From Natronocella acetinitrilica (GTDB taxonomy: Bacteria > Pseudomonadota > Gammaproteobacteria > Nitrococcales > Aquisalimonadaceae): a DNA stretch of 64,000 nt. Under the pieces are notes generated by a model. That model ran no database searches, was not told the origin of the DNA, and was given only the letters and a program-made list of their open reading frames with translations. Where the stretch lies: assembly GCF_024170285.1 (NCBI RefSeq), contig NZ_JALJXV010000002.1, positions 310,001 to 374,000 of the forward strand. Reading direction: 5' to 3'. How positions within the stretch are numbered: position 1 is the stretch's first letter; the number at the start of each line of letters is the position of its first letter. Of the stretch, positions 9,494 through 20,016 are shown in pieces. Position numbers and translations under genes: made by a program.

Positions 9494-10351
9494 TCAGCGA
9501 TCATACGCGCCGCCGAGTTCGACAGCCAGCGCATACACCTCCCGCCTCGGCCGCTTGACAAGCTTCGCGGCGACACTCGCCGCCTTGGTCGGCGGCAGCT
9601 CCTCTAACAAGGCTGCCAGGAGGGTACGCAGATCCATGGCCCCAACGGTGCCATCATTCTCCGATTCCGGCGCACCGGCGATCACCAGTGTGAATTCCCC
9701 CCGCTGCTGATCAGCATCCCCCTCCACTTGTGTAACCAACACCTCCAGCTCGCCCCGCAGAACCGTCTCGTGCAACTTGGTCAACTCGCGTGCCACCACA
9801 GCCTGTCGGCGGGGGCCGAAAACGGCGCACATGTCACGCAGTGCGGCAGCGATACGGTGACTCGACTCAAGCAGCACCAGGCTACGCGACTCGTTCGTCA
9901 GTTGTTCGAGCCGCTTGCGACGGGCTCCCGGCTTCGCAGGAAGAAAACCCTCGAATACGAAGCGGTCACTGGGCAGACCGGCGACAGATAACGCGGCGAT
10001 GACACTGCTTGGCCCGGGAATGGGCGAGATCCGGATTCCAGCCGCCGCCGCGGCATAGACCAGCCGATAGCCCGGATCGCTGACCAGCGGCGTCCCGGCG
10101 TCGCTGATCAGCGCGACACTGTCCCCGTCTCGCAGCCTGCGCACAAGCGTGTCGGCCCGGGATTGCTCATTATGCTCGTGCAGGCTGACCATGGGTGTGA
10201 CAATACCGCAGGCCTGAAGCAGCCGGCCGCTATGGCGGGTATCCTCGGCGGCAATGACGGCCACGTCACGCAGGGTCTGCTGGGCCCGTCGGCTGATATC
10301 ATCCAGGTTGCCGATAGGCGTTGCCACGATATACAAGGTGCCTGACACCAT
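9494..10351 (-). CDS. rsmI: 16S rRNA (cytidine(1402)-2'-O)-methyltransferase RsmI
   Basis: SAM-dependent methyltransferase of the tetrapyrrole-methylase fold; it 2'-O-methylates C1402 of 16S rRNA. Signatures: LYIVATPIGNLDDISRRA at the N-terminus, AAEDTRHSGRLL, the GDSVALISDAGTPLVSDPGY motif, and PGPSSVIAALSVAGLPSDRF. The 285-aa length is normal. The ATG at 10349-10351 is the first plausible start. The stop abuts the 5' end of rnpB, and the gene diverges from lpoA as in E. coli and Pseudomonas. A promoter must lie in the 97-base gap to lpoA. Confidence 0.97.
   Translation of the reverse strand: MVSGTLYIVATPIGNLDDISRRAQQTLRDVAVIAAEDTRHSGRLLQACGIVTPMVSLHEHNEQSRADTLVRRLRDGDSVALISDAGTPLVSDPGYRLVYAAAAAGIRISPIPGPSSVIAALSVAGLPSDRFVFEGFLPAKPGARRKRLEQLTNESRSLVLLESSHRIAAALRDMCAVFGPRRQAVVARELTKLHETVLRGELEVLVTQVEGDADQQRGEFTLVIAGAPESENDGTVGAMDLRTLLAALLEELPPTKAASVAAKLVKRPRREVYALAVELGGAYDR
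9500..9505 (-). promoter_or_regulatory. Probable rnpB promoter -10 box inside the rsmI 3' end
   Basis: TATGAT on the minus strand lies seven bases before the first G of RNase P helix P1 and is followed by a GC-rich discriminator, as in strong growth-rate-regulated promoters. No good -35 is seen at 16-18 bases. The box overlaps the last codons of rsmI. Confidence 0.5.
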
Positions 10352-10448
10352 TCTCCCCCAAATCGGTTATTGCTAAACTGCGGCGTGTTGCGCCCTTCGA
10401 TCACCGGGACGGTGCGCCGCCTCGACAACTACTGAGCCCCGGAGCCCC

Positions 10449-12319
10449 ATGTCGCACGCCTCACGATATCGATTGATGCCTCGCGCCGCCATGCTGGCGG
10501 CGGTCGTTGCCCTGGGCGCCTGTACAGTGATGCCAACGGACCCGGAGCCCAGCCCCGAGCTGACCGAAGCGCTGGACGCCCGCGAAGCCGGAGACGTCGG
10601 TCGAGCCGCCCGCGCCTATGCTGACGCGGCAGCCGGAAAGCAACCACCAGACTCCGAGATCCTGCGACTGACCGCCGCCTGGTTCTACATCGAAGCCGGT
10701 GAAGTCGACACAGCCACCGAGTTGTTCGAGGCAGTGGAAACCGATGAGGACAGCCCGGAACTGCTGCTCGATCTCCATCACGCCGTGGAAGCCAGTCTGG
10801 CACTGCAGCGGGATGCGGTCGAGGAGGCATTGACGCTGGTGGGCGCCCGCCTGCCCTCGGAAACCGTCGCCGCCCGAAAGCTGCTGCTGGCCCGCGCACG
10901 CGGCCTCACCATGGATGGTCGGCTTCTAGACGCCGTCGAGGCCCGTGCGGCACTGGAGCCTCTGCTGCCGACGGACTGGGAGCGCGACAGCAACCGCGCG
11001 GCCCTATGGGACACACTGGGCGACGTCCCAATGGCGCGATTGCGGGAGATCATGCCGCCGCCGCCGGACGATTTCGGAGCCTGGGTCGAGCTTGAATTCC
11101 TCACCCGGGCGCAGCGCTTTGACCCGCCGACCCTGGAAGAATCCCTGCGTCTGTGGGAATCCCGCTATCCCGACCACCCCGCCGCTGATCGTGACTATCG
11201 GGCAGAACTGCTTGCCCGCCACCTGGAGGGCATCGGCTACCCCGAACGGATTGCCGTGCTGCTGCCACTGAGCGGCGACCTGGCCGATGCGGGCCGTGCA
11301 GTCCGCGACGGCATGCTCGCCGCATATTTCCACAGCGACGCCGAAGACCGCCCGGTACTCATCTTTCATGATGTTGGAGATGATGGAGAGGATCCCTGGG
11401 CTGCGTATATGCGGGCGGCCCAGGATGGTGCCGATCTCGTTATCGGCCCACTGACGCGCCCGGCGGTCCAGGTCTTCGCCGAGGCTCGGAGCCTGCCGGT
11501 GCCAGTGCTCGCCCTCAATGGCGCACCCGATGAGCTTCAGCCCCCCACGGGGCTTTACCGATTTGGCCTGCTTCCCGAGGACGACGCACGAGCGGCGGCA
11601 AGGTACGCCTATGCCAGCGGCCAACGGCATGTGGCGGTCCTTGTCCCCGATGGGGATTGGGGGCGTCGCGTCGGTCGGGCTTTCAGCGAAGAACTGGAGG
11701 CGGCCGGCGGCGTTGTCGTTGGACGACAAAGCTATTCCGAAAGCAGTCAGGATCACGCTTTTTCCTTGCGCAGACTATTCGCACTGGAAGATAGCGACAC
11801 CCGGCGACGGCGGGTACAGGGGACTGTCGGCGGCACCATCGAATATGAACCGCGTCGTCGTCAGGACATCGACGCGATCTTCGTCGGTGCCTTCCAGGAC
11901 CAGGCACGCGTCATTCGCCCCCAGATTCGGTTTCACCAGGGCACGACCCTCCCCGTCCTGACCACCTCGCATGCTTATGTGGGGCGGGTCAGTGACGCAG
12001 ACAGCGACCTGGTCGGTGTGACCTTCTTTGATAGCCCGTGGTCGCTGGGGGAGTCGACCCCCGCGCCGGACCGACGCACCCTCGAGCGGATGCTTGGCGG
12101 TAATCTCGGCAACCATGGCGCACTCTACGGGCTCGGTGCCGACGCCTACCGGCTCATACCCCAGTTGCGCCGGCTGCGCGACGACCCGGCCCACCGAATA
12201 GACGGTGCAACGGGGACACTGTGGATAGACCAGACCGGGCACGTGCGCCGTGACCTGTTGCCAGCGCGCTTTCAGCGCGATCGGGTGGATGTGCTCGGCA
12301 ACGGCACACTGACTACCCG

Positions 12320-12323
<4 letters not shown>
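10449..12323 (+). CDS. lpoA: Penicillin-binding protein activator LpoA (LppC family lipoprotein)
   Basis: Outer-membrane lipoprotein that reaches through the periplasm to activate PBP1A. A signal peptide with lipobox LGAC (Cys near residue 25) is followed by an alpha-helical TPR-like N-domain to about residue 250. A periplasmic-binding-protein-like C-domain follows (RIAVLLPLSGDLADAGRAVR, DLVIGPLTRPAVQVFAEA, HVAVLVPDGDWGRRVGRAF). At 624 aa it fits the family. The stop overlaps the yraN GTG start (GTGA). The order lpoA-yraN-diaA-dolP is the same as in E. coli. Confidence 0.94.
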
Positions 12324-13892
<1,569 letters not shown>

Positions 13893-13910
13893 CCGGAAAA
13901 ACCAGCGTGC

Positions 13911-14324
13911 CTACTTGACCACCCGAAGGTTCGGCCGCTTTGCCGAGCGCGCCGGCGTGTCATCGTCGCTGCTGTCTTCCTGTCCGCCATTGGGTGGTTC
14001 AGGCTGGTCGTCGTCGGTAAACATCATGCCCTGGCCGTTTTCCCGGGCGTATATCGCAATCACCGCCGCCGTGGGCAGATTGACATCCCAGGGCGTCCCA
14101 CCAAACCGCGCATTGAAGCAGATGTCTTCCTGCCCCAGGTCAAGACCACGCACGGCACGGGGTGAAATATTCAGCACCAGGCGCCCGCTGTCATCCGCGA
14201 AGTCGGTGGGCGCAACAACGCCTTCCCGGCTGGCATCAACCAACAGATAAGGCGTCAGCCCGTTGTCGATGATCCAGTCATAAAGCGCCCTGATCAGATA
14301 GGGCCGGCTGGATGTCATTGTCAT
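13911..14324 (-). CDS. sspB: ClpXP protease specificity adaptor SspB
   Basis: Adaptor that delivers ssrA-tagged peptides from stalled ribosomes to ClpXP. The 137-aa product has the folded tag-binding domain at about 1-105 (SSRPYLIRALYDWIIDNGLTPYLLVD, ARFGGTPWDVNLP). An acidic, disordered linker follows, and then a basic/hydrophobic C-terminal tail, RPNLRVVK, which matches the XB motif that docks to the ClpX N-domain. It follows sspA by 54 bases on the same strand, the usual sspAB arrangement. Confidence 0.95.
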   Translation of the reverse strand: MTMTSSRPYLIRALYDWIIDNGLTPYLLVDASREGVVAPTDFADDSGRLVLNISPRAVRGLDLGQEDICFNARFGGTPWDVNLPTAAVIAIYARENGQGMMFTDDDQPEPPNGGQEDSSDDDTPARSAKRPNLRVVK

Positions 14325-14378
14325 AAGAACAAAAACCCTTGCTGGATAATCCGGACAGCTGATCTTATGCGAATCAGG

Positions 14379-15002
14379 CTAACCGCGCATCGTCCGCTCG
14401 GCGTCACTCAAACTGAGCTGGAAGCCCTCTCGCGCAAACATGCGTTCGACATAGGCGACCAGTGCAGGCGAGTCATCACCCAGGTCGATACCGTGACGCG
14501 GCAGGCGCCACAGCAGCGGCACCAGTGCGCAATCCATGACGCTGAGCTCTTCACTGAGGAAGAAATCGGCCACGGTAAACAACTCATCACTGGCAATCAG
14601 GCTCTCGCGCAGTTGCTTGCGTGCCCGGTCCGCGGCCGCTCGCGTTCCGCTCTCGAGATCCGCGAGCAAAGTGTACCAATCCTGCTCAATGCGATGCAGC
14701 GCGAGGCGCGCCTTCGCTCGCGAGACGGGATCGACAGGCATCAATGGCGGATGCGGAAATCGCTCATCCAGATACTCGACGATGATCCGTGTGTCGTAAA
14801 GAGCGAGATCCCTGTCCACCAGGGTCGGAAGGCTGCCGTAGGGGTTGAGTTCGGCAAGCTCTTCCGGCACCTGATCAACTGGAACATGATGTATATCGGC
14901 CGTGATGCCCTTCTCCGCCAACACGAGCCTGATTCGGTGGCTGTACGGACAGGTTGCCCCGGAATAGAGGGTCATTACGGACCGTTTGCTGACTGCTACC
15001 AT
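14379..15002 (-). CDS. sspA: Stringent starvation protein A (GST-fold RNA polymerase-associated)
   Basis: A 207-aa glutathione-S-transferase-like protein that binds RNA polymerase and remodels sigma-70 transcription under starvation and acid stress in relatives. The thioredoxin-like N-domain starts SKRSVMTLYSGATCPYSHRI and contains NPYGSLPTLVDRDLALYDTRIIVEYLDERFPHP; an all-helical C-domain follows. The ATG at 15000-15002 is preferred because GGAG lies seven bases upstream; an in-frame TTG four codons earlier is less likely. It follows the petABC terminator and precedes sspB. Confidence 0.94.
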   Translation of the reverse strand: MVAVSKRSVMTLYSGATCPYSHRIRLVLAEKGITADIHHVPVDQVPEELAELNPYGSLPTLVDRDLALYDTRIIVEYLDERFPHPPLMPVDPVSRAKARLALHRIEQDWYTLLADLESGTRAAADRARKQLRESLIASDELFTVADFFLSEELSVMDCALVPLLWRLPRHGIDLGDDSPALVAYVERMFAREGFQLSLSDAERTMRG

Positions 15003-15032
15003 TAGGCGCTCCAAGTGAGTGCGATGCGGAAA

Positions 15033-15056
15033 CGGCCCGGACGAATGTCCGGGCCG
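15033..15056 (-). terminator. Hairpin after petABC
   Basis: A perfect ten-base-pair stem (CGGCCCGGAC with GTCCGGGCCG) with a four-base loop lies nine bases beyond the petC stop. In the minus-strand direction it is followed by only TTTCC, so termination may be partial, allowing some read-through into sspA. Confidence 0.65.
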
Positions 15057-15064
15057 CTTACGTG

Positions 15065-15802
15065 TCAGTGCACGTCCTTCCAGTACTCGCGCTTGAGCAG
15101 GTAGGCAACGCCGAAGAAGATCAGAAGGAATATGATCACGCGGAAACCGAGACGCTGACGCTCGGCCTTGACTGGCTCTGCCACGTAATCGAGAAAGTTC
15201 GTCAGGTCCCGGGTCATGGCCCGGTACTCGGCGGCACTCAGGATACCTGCCGCACTCGATGGCAGTTCCAGCCCGGCAACCACCATTGAGCCGTTACGCT
15301 CCTCGTAGACCGGCTCAGGCAGACCCTGCAGCGATTGCAGTACATGCGGCATGGAGACACCGGAAACCACGAGGTTGTTGACTCCCCACGGCTGATTGTC
15401 GTCGCGATAAAAACTGTTCAGGAAAGTATACAGCCGATCCGCACCCTGAGCCCGCGCGTAGAGCGTCAGGTCAGGTGCCGCGGCGCCGAACCAGTCTTCC
15501 GCGTCTTCGCTCGACATCGCATTCCTCATGGTGTCGTGCACTTCCGTGTCGGGCGTGAAGATCAGGTACTCCTGCAACATCTCGTCGCTGATCCCGAGAT
15601 CCCGACCAATGCGGTTATAACGCATCATGTGGGCTTCATGACACGCCATGCAGTAGTTAACGAAATGCCTCGCTCCCCGCTGCAGGGACTCCGTATCAAA
15701 CGGATCCACATCAGCGCTCATGTAGCTACCGGAAGGCCCGGCAGCGTTGATGGCACCCGCGGGGACGATGGCCAGCATCATGCACAGTATGAGTCGTCTC
15801 AT
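15065..15802 (-). CDS. petC: Cytochrome c1, bc1 complex subunit
   Basis: Haem-c subunit of ubiquinol-cytochrome c reductase. The 245-aa precursor has a signal peptide (about 1-20) and a single c-haem motif, CMACH, at 51-55. PDLTLYARAQG and the GVSMPHVLQ region, which probably supplies the axial Met, follow. A C-terminal membrane anchor (VIIFLLIFFGVAYLL) ends in the usual basic tail. Its start overlaps the petB stop (ATGA). It is the last gene of petABC. Confidence 0.96.
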   Translation of the reverse strand: MRRLILCMMLAIVPAGAINAAGPSGSYMSADVDPFDTESLQRGARHFVNYCMACHEAHMMRYNRIGRDLGISDEMLQEYLIFTPDTEVHDTMRNAMSSEDAEDWFGAAAPDLTLYARAQGADRLYTFLNSFYRDDNQPWGVNNLVVSGVSMPHVLQSLQGLPEPVYEERNGSMVVAGLELPSSAAGILSAAEYRAMTRDLTNFLDYVAEPVKAERQRLGFRVIIFLLIFFGVAYLLKREYWKDVH

Positions 15803-17043
15803 TTCATCGTCACCCGTTCTGGTACCGGCTTCGTCTGCTCGAGATTAAAGAACGTGTAGACGAAGAGGAAAATGAAATAGCCGAAATAGATCAGCGTACC
15901 CACTCGCGAGAGGATGATGTTCCACGACCCGGCCGGCTCCGTACCCAGCCAGGTCAGCAGCACGAAGGCTGCGGCGAACAGCCCCAGGGCGATCTTGAAG
16001 CTCAGGCCGCGATAGCGGATCGAGCGCACCCGACCCCGGTCCAGCCAGGGCAGGAAGAACAGGATCACGATGGCGGCCCCCATGACCATCACGCCGCCGA
16101 AGGTATCCGGAATACCGCGCAACATGGCGTAGTAGGCGCCGAAGTACCAGACCGGCGGAATATGCTCCGGCGTGACCGTCGGGTTCGCCTCGACAAAGTT
16201 CGGTGGCTTCAGGAAGTAGCCGAAGAACTCGGGCATGAAGAAGACCACCACGGAGAACAGGATCAGGAAGCCTGCATAGCCGGCCAGATCTTTCACCGTG
16301 TAGTAGGGGTGGAACCGGATGCCATCAAGAGGCTTGCCATCCGGCCCCTTCTTTTCCTTGATCTCGATGCCGTCGGGGTTATTGGACCCGACCTCATGGA
16401 GCGCCAGGATGTGGGCCACGATCAGGAAGATCAGCGCCAGTGGTAGGGCCGCCACGTGCAGGGCGAACAAGCGGTTCAGCGTGATCTCGGAGATCACGAA
16501 GTCGCCGCGCACGAACATGGCGAGTTCCGGACCGATCACGGGGATGGCGCCGAACAGGGAAATGATGACCTGGGCACCCCAGTAGGACATCTGACCCCAG
16601 GGCAGGATGTAGCCAAAGAAGGCCTCAGCCATCAGCACAACGTAGATCAACACGCCGAAGATCCAGAGCAGCTCGCGCGGCTTCTGGTAGGAGCCGTACA
16701 TGAGCGCACGAAACATGTGCAGATAGACAACCACAAAAAAGGCGGATGCCCCGGTGCTATGGATGTACCGCATCAGCCAGCCGTAATCCACATCACGCAT
16801 GATGTACTCGACGGATTCGAAAGCGCGATCCCCGGCCGGGATGTAGTTCATGGTGAGCCAGATACCGGAAATGAGCTGAATGACCAGTACCAGCAGTGCC
16901 AGCGAACCGAAGAAATACCAGAAGTTGAAGTTCTTGGGCGCGTAGTAATCGCCCATGTGCTCCCGCCACATTTTCGTCAGCGGGAAGCGATCGTCAATCC
17001 ACCCGATGACGCCACCGCCACTGCCGGCTCTTGTCTCACTCAT
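15799..17043 (-). CDS. petB: Cytochrome b, bc1 complex subunit
   Basis: Membrane core of the bc1 complex holding haems bL and bH and the Qo and Qi quinone sites. The 414-aa product has about eight membrane helices; haem-ligand histidines occur in MRYIHSTGASAFFVVVYLHMFR and LFALHVAALPLALIFLIVAHILALH. The Qo motif, PEWY in mitochondria and alphaproteobacteria, reads PVWY here (in IPPVWYFGAYYAML). I recall this variant in beta- and gammaproteobacteria, so it is not damage. It shares one base with the petA stop (TGATG) and overlaps petC by four bases. Confidence 0.97.
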   Translation of the reverse strand: MSETRAGSGGGVIGWIDDRFPLTKMWREHMGDYYAPKNFNFWYFFGSLALLVLVIQLISGIWLTMNYIPAGDRAFESVEYIMRDVDYGWLMRYIHSTGASAFFVVVYLHMFRALMYGSYQKPRELLWIFGVLIYVVLMAEAFFGYILPWGQMSYWGAQVIISLFGAIPVIGPELAMFVRGDFVISEITLNRLFALHVAALPLALIFLIVAHILALHEVGSNNPDGIEIKEKKGPDGKPLDGIRFHPYYTVKDLAGYAGFLILFSVVVFFMPEFFGYFLKPPNFVEANPTVTPEHIPPVWYFGAYYAMLRGIPDTFGGVMVMGAAIVILFFLPWLDRGRVRSIRYRGLSFKIALGLFAAAFVLLTWLGTEPAGSWNIILSRVGTLIYFGYFIFLFVYTFFNLEQTKPVPERVTMK

Positions 17044-17639
17044 CAGGCAGCCCCTCCGTTATCTTCACCCACCAGCAAGGTATTCTCGTCGATGTAGTAG
17101 TGCGGCGGCACTTCCAGATTCAGCGCGGCCGGTACGCCCGTGTAGACGCGGCCGGCGAGATCGAAGAAGGAACCATGACAGCCGCAGTAGAAGCCGCCCC
17201 TCCACTCGCGGTCCACACCCGAGGGCCGCTCATCCGGCCGAAACTGGGGCGAACAGCCAAGGTGCGTGCAGATACCCACCAGCACCATCACTTCAGGCTC
17301 CCGGGAGCGATGCCGGTTACGCGCATATTCGGGCTGCTGCCCCGAGGAAGAGTCGGGATCGCGAAGCTCGGAGGCAATTTCCTCGAGCGCCTCGAGCTGC
17401 TCCTCGGTGCGACGAAATACCCACACAGGGCGCCCCCGCCAGGACACATTGATGAGCTGCCCCTGCTCCAGGCCGGTGACGTCGATCTCCACCGGTGCAC
17501 CCAGCGCCTGGGCGCGTGCACTCGGACGCCAGTAGGTAAGGAACGGGACCGCTAGAAACGCTGCGCCTACACCCCCCACGACCGTAGTCGCGGCAGTGAG
17601 GAAGCGGCGTCTGCCGTTAGCCGCGCCATCCTGATTCAT
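17043..17639 (-). CDS. petA: Rieske iron-sulfur subunit of the bc1 complex
   Basis: The 198-aa [2Fe-2S] protein of ubiquinol-cytochrome c reductase. A twin-arginine-type N-terminus (RRRFLT) precedes a single membrane anchor (about 14-35). Cluster ligands lie in CTHLGC (124-129) and the CGCHGS box (Cys152/154, His155), with a typical insert between them. The ATG at 17639 has AGGGGG 6-10 bases upstream. It is the first gene of petABC; its promoter must be in 17640-17921. Confidence 0.97.
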   Translation of the reverse strand: MNQDGAANGRRRFLTAATTVVGGVGAAFLAVPFLTYWRPSARAQALGAPVEIDVTGLEQGQLINVSWRGRPVWVFRRTEEQLEALEEIASELRDPDSSSGQQPEYARNRHRSREPEVMVLVGICTHLGCSPQFRPDERPSGVDREWRGGFYCGCHGSFFDLAGRVYTGVPAALNLEVPPHYYIDENTLLVGEDNGGAA

Positions 17640-17921
17640 GTACGACCCCCTGATTGGGTTAAGACAAACGGACCGGATTTGAAAGACGAACAGCGTTCGG
17701 TAGGACTAGCATCCGCTGCAGACACGCTCGCCCCGCGCTCGCACGGCGCACAAGGATCGTACATCAGGATGGAGAGGTCAAGGCGCAGGCCCCTCACATG
17801 CCGCACAACGAACCCGTCAGGCAAGATTTGTCCGATCCGACCAAGCGATTCAGAACTCCGACGATCGCGTTGGGAATTGACGACAGGCTGAAACAAAAGT
17901 TCCCGCAGCTCACCAGCCCGT
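17640..17921. other. Intergenic region upstream of petABC
   Basis: Non-coding by my reading. The only landmark is the petA ribosome-binding site next to 17640. On the minus strand a TTGACC and a TACGAT occur, but only 14 bases apart, so I do not call a promoter. A 101-codon minus-strand reading frame runs through this region into the Nif3-like gene but shows no recognisable protein. Confidence 0.5.
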
Positions 17922-18680
17922 TCAGGCCGGGCTGTCCACATCGACGAAGCGGTGGGTCAGTCCGAACTGATCAGCCAGGTGCTCACCCAGTGCCTGCACG
18001 CCATAGCGTTCCGTAGCGTGATGGCCTGCGGCGAGATAATGAAGCCCCCGCTCCCGGGCGACGTGTACAGTGGGTTCGGAAATCTCACCGGACAGGTACA
18101 AGTCCACCCCGACGTCCGCAGCACCATCGATGAAGCCCTGGGCAGCCCCTGTGCACCAGGCAACGCGCTCGACGACGTGCTCACCACCATCAACCACCGT
18201 TGGCCGCCTGCCTAGCACATCTTCAACGCGCCCCACGAACGCTTGGAGGGACATCGGCTCCGGCAGGCGACCATGCCAGCCCAGCGGAACGGCGGTTCCG
18301 GTGTCGAAGCGGCCTTCGGGCTCAATACCAAGCAACGCACCAAGGCGTGCGTTGTTACCGAGTTTTTCGTGGGCATCCAGCGGCAGATGGTAGGCGAAGA
18401 GGTTGATGCCATGGCCAAGCAGTGTGCACAGGCGACGGGCTTTCATCCCCACCACCCTGGCATCCTCCCCGCGCCAGAAGTAGCCGTGATGGACCAGGAT
18501 GGCGTCCGCATCCCAGGCCAGCGCCTGGTCCAGCAGGGCCTGGGATGCCGTGACCCCGCTCAGCAGCCGCTTGACCTCCCGCCTCCCCTCCACCTGCAGC
18601 CCGTTGGGCGCGTAATCCGAGAATGCGCCAGCGTTCAGCAAGTCATCGATCGTGCTCTGTAACTGCTGATTGGTCACCAT
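17922..18680 (-). CDS. Nif3-like dinuclear metal-centre hexameric protein (YbgI family)
   Basis: A 252-aa protein of the NIF3/YbgI family (often labelled GTP cyclohydrolase 1 type 2 homologue), which forms hexameric toroids with a two-metal site. Metal-binding motifs are present at both ends: ADAILVHHGYFWRGE, FAYHLPLDAHEKLGNNARLG, and the C-terminal YLAAGHHATERYG. The biological substrate of the family is unclear, though links to metal and NAD handling have been proposed. It diverges from algW across 138 bases, the same pairing as in Pseudomonas. Confidence 0.92.
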   Translation of the reverse strand: MVTNQQLQSTIDDLLNAGAFSDYAPNGLQVEGRREVKRLLSGVTASQALLDQALAWDADAILVHHGYFWRGEDARVVGMKARRLCTLLGHGINLFAYHLPLDAHEKLGNNARLGALLGIEPEGRFDTGTAVPLGWHGRLPEPMSLQAFVGRVEDVLGRRPTVVDGGEHVVERVAWCTGAAQGFIDGAADVGVDLYLSGEISEPTVHVARERGLHYLAAGHHATERYGVQALGEHLADQFGLTHRFVDVDSPA

Positions 18681-18818
18681 GATCCGCTATCACCCCCTTT
18701 TAATCTCGTTGATACGACGCAATCGCGGGCCCGATACCGCGAATCGCTGGTACAATAACGCCATCAGGCCTGCACATCACCAAAGCTCCACCCACATGGT
18801 ATCAGCGACTCCTCGACT

Positions 18819-20000
18819 ATGACCGCCGCCCGATTCGTTCGCTTTCTGCTGCTTTACGGACTGGCCGGCGCGGGCCTTGCCGCACTGATCCTGTGGCTGT
18901 TTCCCGGTACGCTGGAACCGCCCCATCGCCCGGTGAACGTGGTCGAAGTACGCGAAGCACCAGCCGGTGCCTCGCAGGACGGCCGCATGGTACGCGAGGA
19001 AGGCCCGGTGTCCTACGCCGATGCCGTGGACGCGGCGGCACCTGCCGTGGTGAACATCTTCACCGCCAAACGCGTGGTGCGCAGGGACAACCCCTTCGAG
19101 GATGATCCGTTCTTCCGCCGCTTCTTCGGCGACCAGCAGCGGGAGCGGGAGCGCACCGAGACCAACCTGGGCTCCGGGGTCATCATCTCCAGCGACGGCT
19201 ACATCCTCACCAACAATCATGTGGTGGAGGGCGCGGATGAAATTCAGGTAGCGCTGCAGGATGGCCGTTCGTCCCAGGCCACGGTGGTGGGCACAGATCC
19301 GGAAACCGATCTCGCCGTTCTCCATGTGCGGCTGGAGCCGCTGCCGGTGATCACCCTGGGACGGTCGGATGAACTGCGAGTTGGCGATGTGGTGCTGGCC
19401 ATCGGCAACCCCTTTGGCGTCGGTCAGACGGTGACCAAGGGTATCGTCAGCGCCACCGGCCGCAGCCAGCTTGGTCTGTCGACCTTCGAGAATTTCATCC
19501 AGACGGATGCGGCCATCAATCCCGGCAACTCCGGCGGCGCATTGATCAACGCCCACGGGGACGTAGTAGGCATCAACACGGCCATCTTCAGTGGTTCCGG
19601 CGGCTCCCATGGGATCGGCTTCGCCATTCCGGCCCGGCTGGCACGAGGGGTCATGGAGAGCATCATCGAGCATGGCCGCATGATCCGCGGCTGGGCGGGC
19701 GTCGAAGTCCAGAATCTGAGCGGCAGCCTGGCGGAAGGCTTCGGCCTGGATGGTGCACGCGGCGTGATTGTTGCCGGCGTCATGCGCGACGGCCCGGCAG
19801 CCGCTGCAGGCCTGGAGCCGGGAGATGTCATCTTCCGCATCAATGGCCAGCAGGTCGGCGACGTGCAGGATCTGCTACACCTGATTACCGAAATTCACCC
19901 GGGAGAAGAGGCCCGGATCGAAGGCCTCAGCAGTGGCGAGGAACGCGACTGGAACCTCCGGGTCGTGGAACGGCCCGCAGCGCGACTCCTGAATCGCTAG
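18819..20000 (+). CDS. algW: DegS/AlgW-type periplasmic serine protease with PDZ domain
   Basis: Envelope-stress sensor protease of the HtrA family. An N-terminal membrane anchor (about 7-29) tethers it; the trypsin-like domain has the triad His134 (TNNHVV), Asp164 (TDLAVL) and Ser238 (NPGNSGGAL). One PDZ domain occupies about 290-385. A single PDZ plus an anchor, rather than two PDZs and a cleaved signal, indicates DegS/AlgW instead of DegP. Family members cut the anti-sigma factor RseA/MucA when the PDZ binds misfolded porin tails. A long reading frame antisense to it is a shadow. Confidence 0.95.
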   Translation: MTAARFVRFLLLYGLAGAGLAALILWLFPGTLEPPHRPVNVVEVREAPAGASQDGRMVREEGPVSYADAVDAAAPAVVNIFTAKRVVRRDNPFEDDPFFRRFFGDQQRERERTETNLGSGVIISSDGYILTNNHVVEGADEIQVALQDGRSSQATVVGTDPETDLAVLHVRLEPLPVITLGRSDELRVGDVVLAIGNPFGVGQTVTKGIVSATGRSQLGLSTFENFIQTDAAINPGNSGGALINAHGDVVGINTAIFSGSGGSHGIGFAIPARLARGVMESIIEHGRMIRGWAGVEVQNLSGSLAEGFGLDGARGVIVAGVMRDGPAAAAGLEPGDVIFRINGQQVGDVQDLLHLITEIHPGEEARIEGLSSGEERDWNLRVVERPAARLLNR

Positions 20001-20016
20001 AGAAGTTCGCCGCGTC

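Noticed and set aside
17750-17785. TTGACC and TACGAT upstream of petA
   Set aside because: The spacing is about 14 bases, too short for a sigma-70 promoter.
17636-17941. 101-codon minus-strand reading frame between the Nif3-like gene and petA
   Set aside because: It overlaps the ends of both genes, has no recognisable motif, and occupies the region expected to hold the petABC promoter.
18777-19673. 298-codon minus-strand reading frame opposite algW
   Set aside because: Antisense shadow; algW has the full catalytic triad and a PDZ domain on the other strand.
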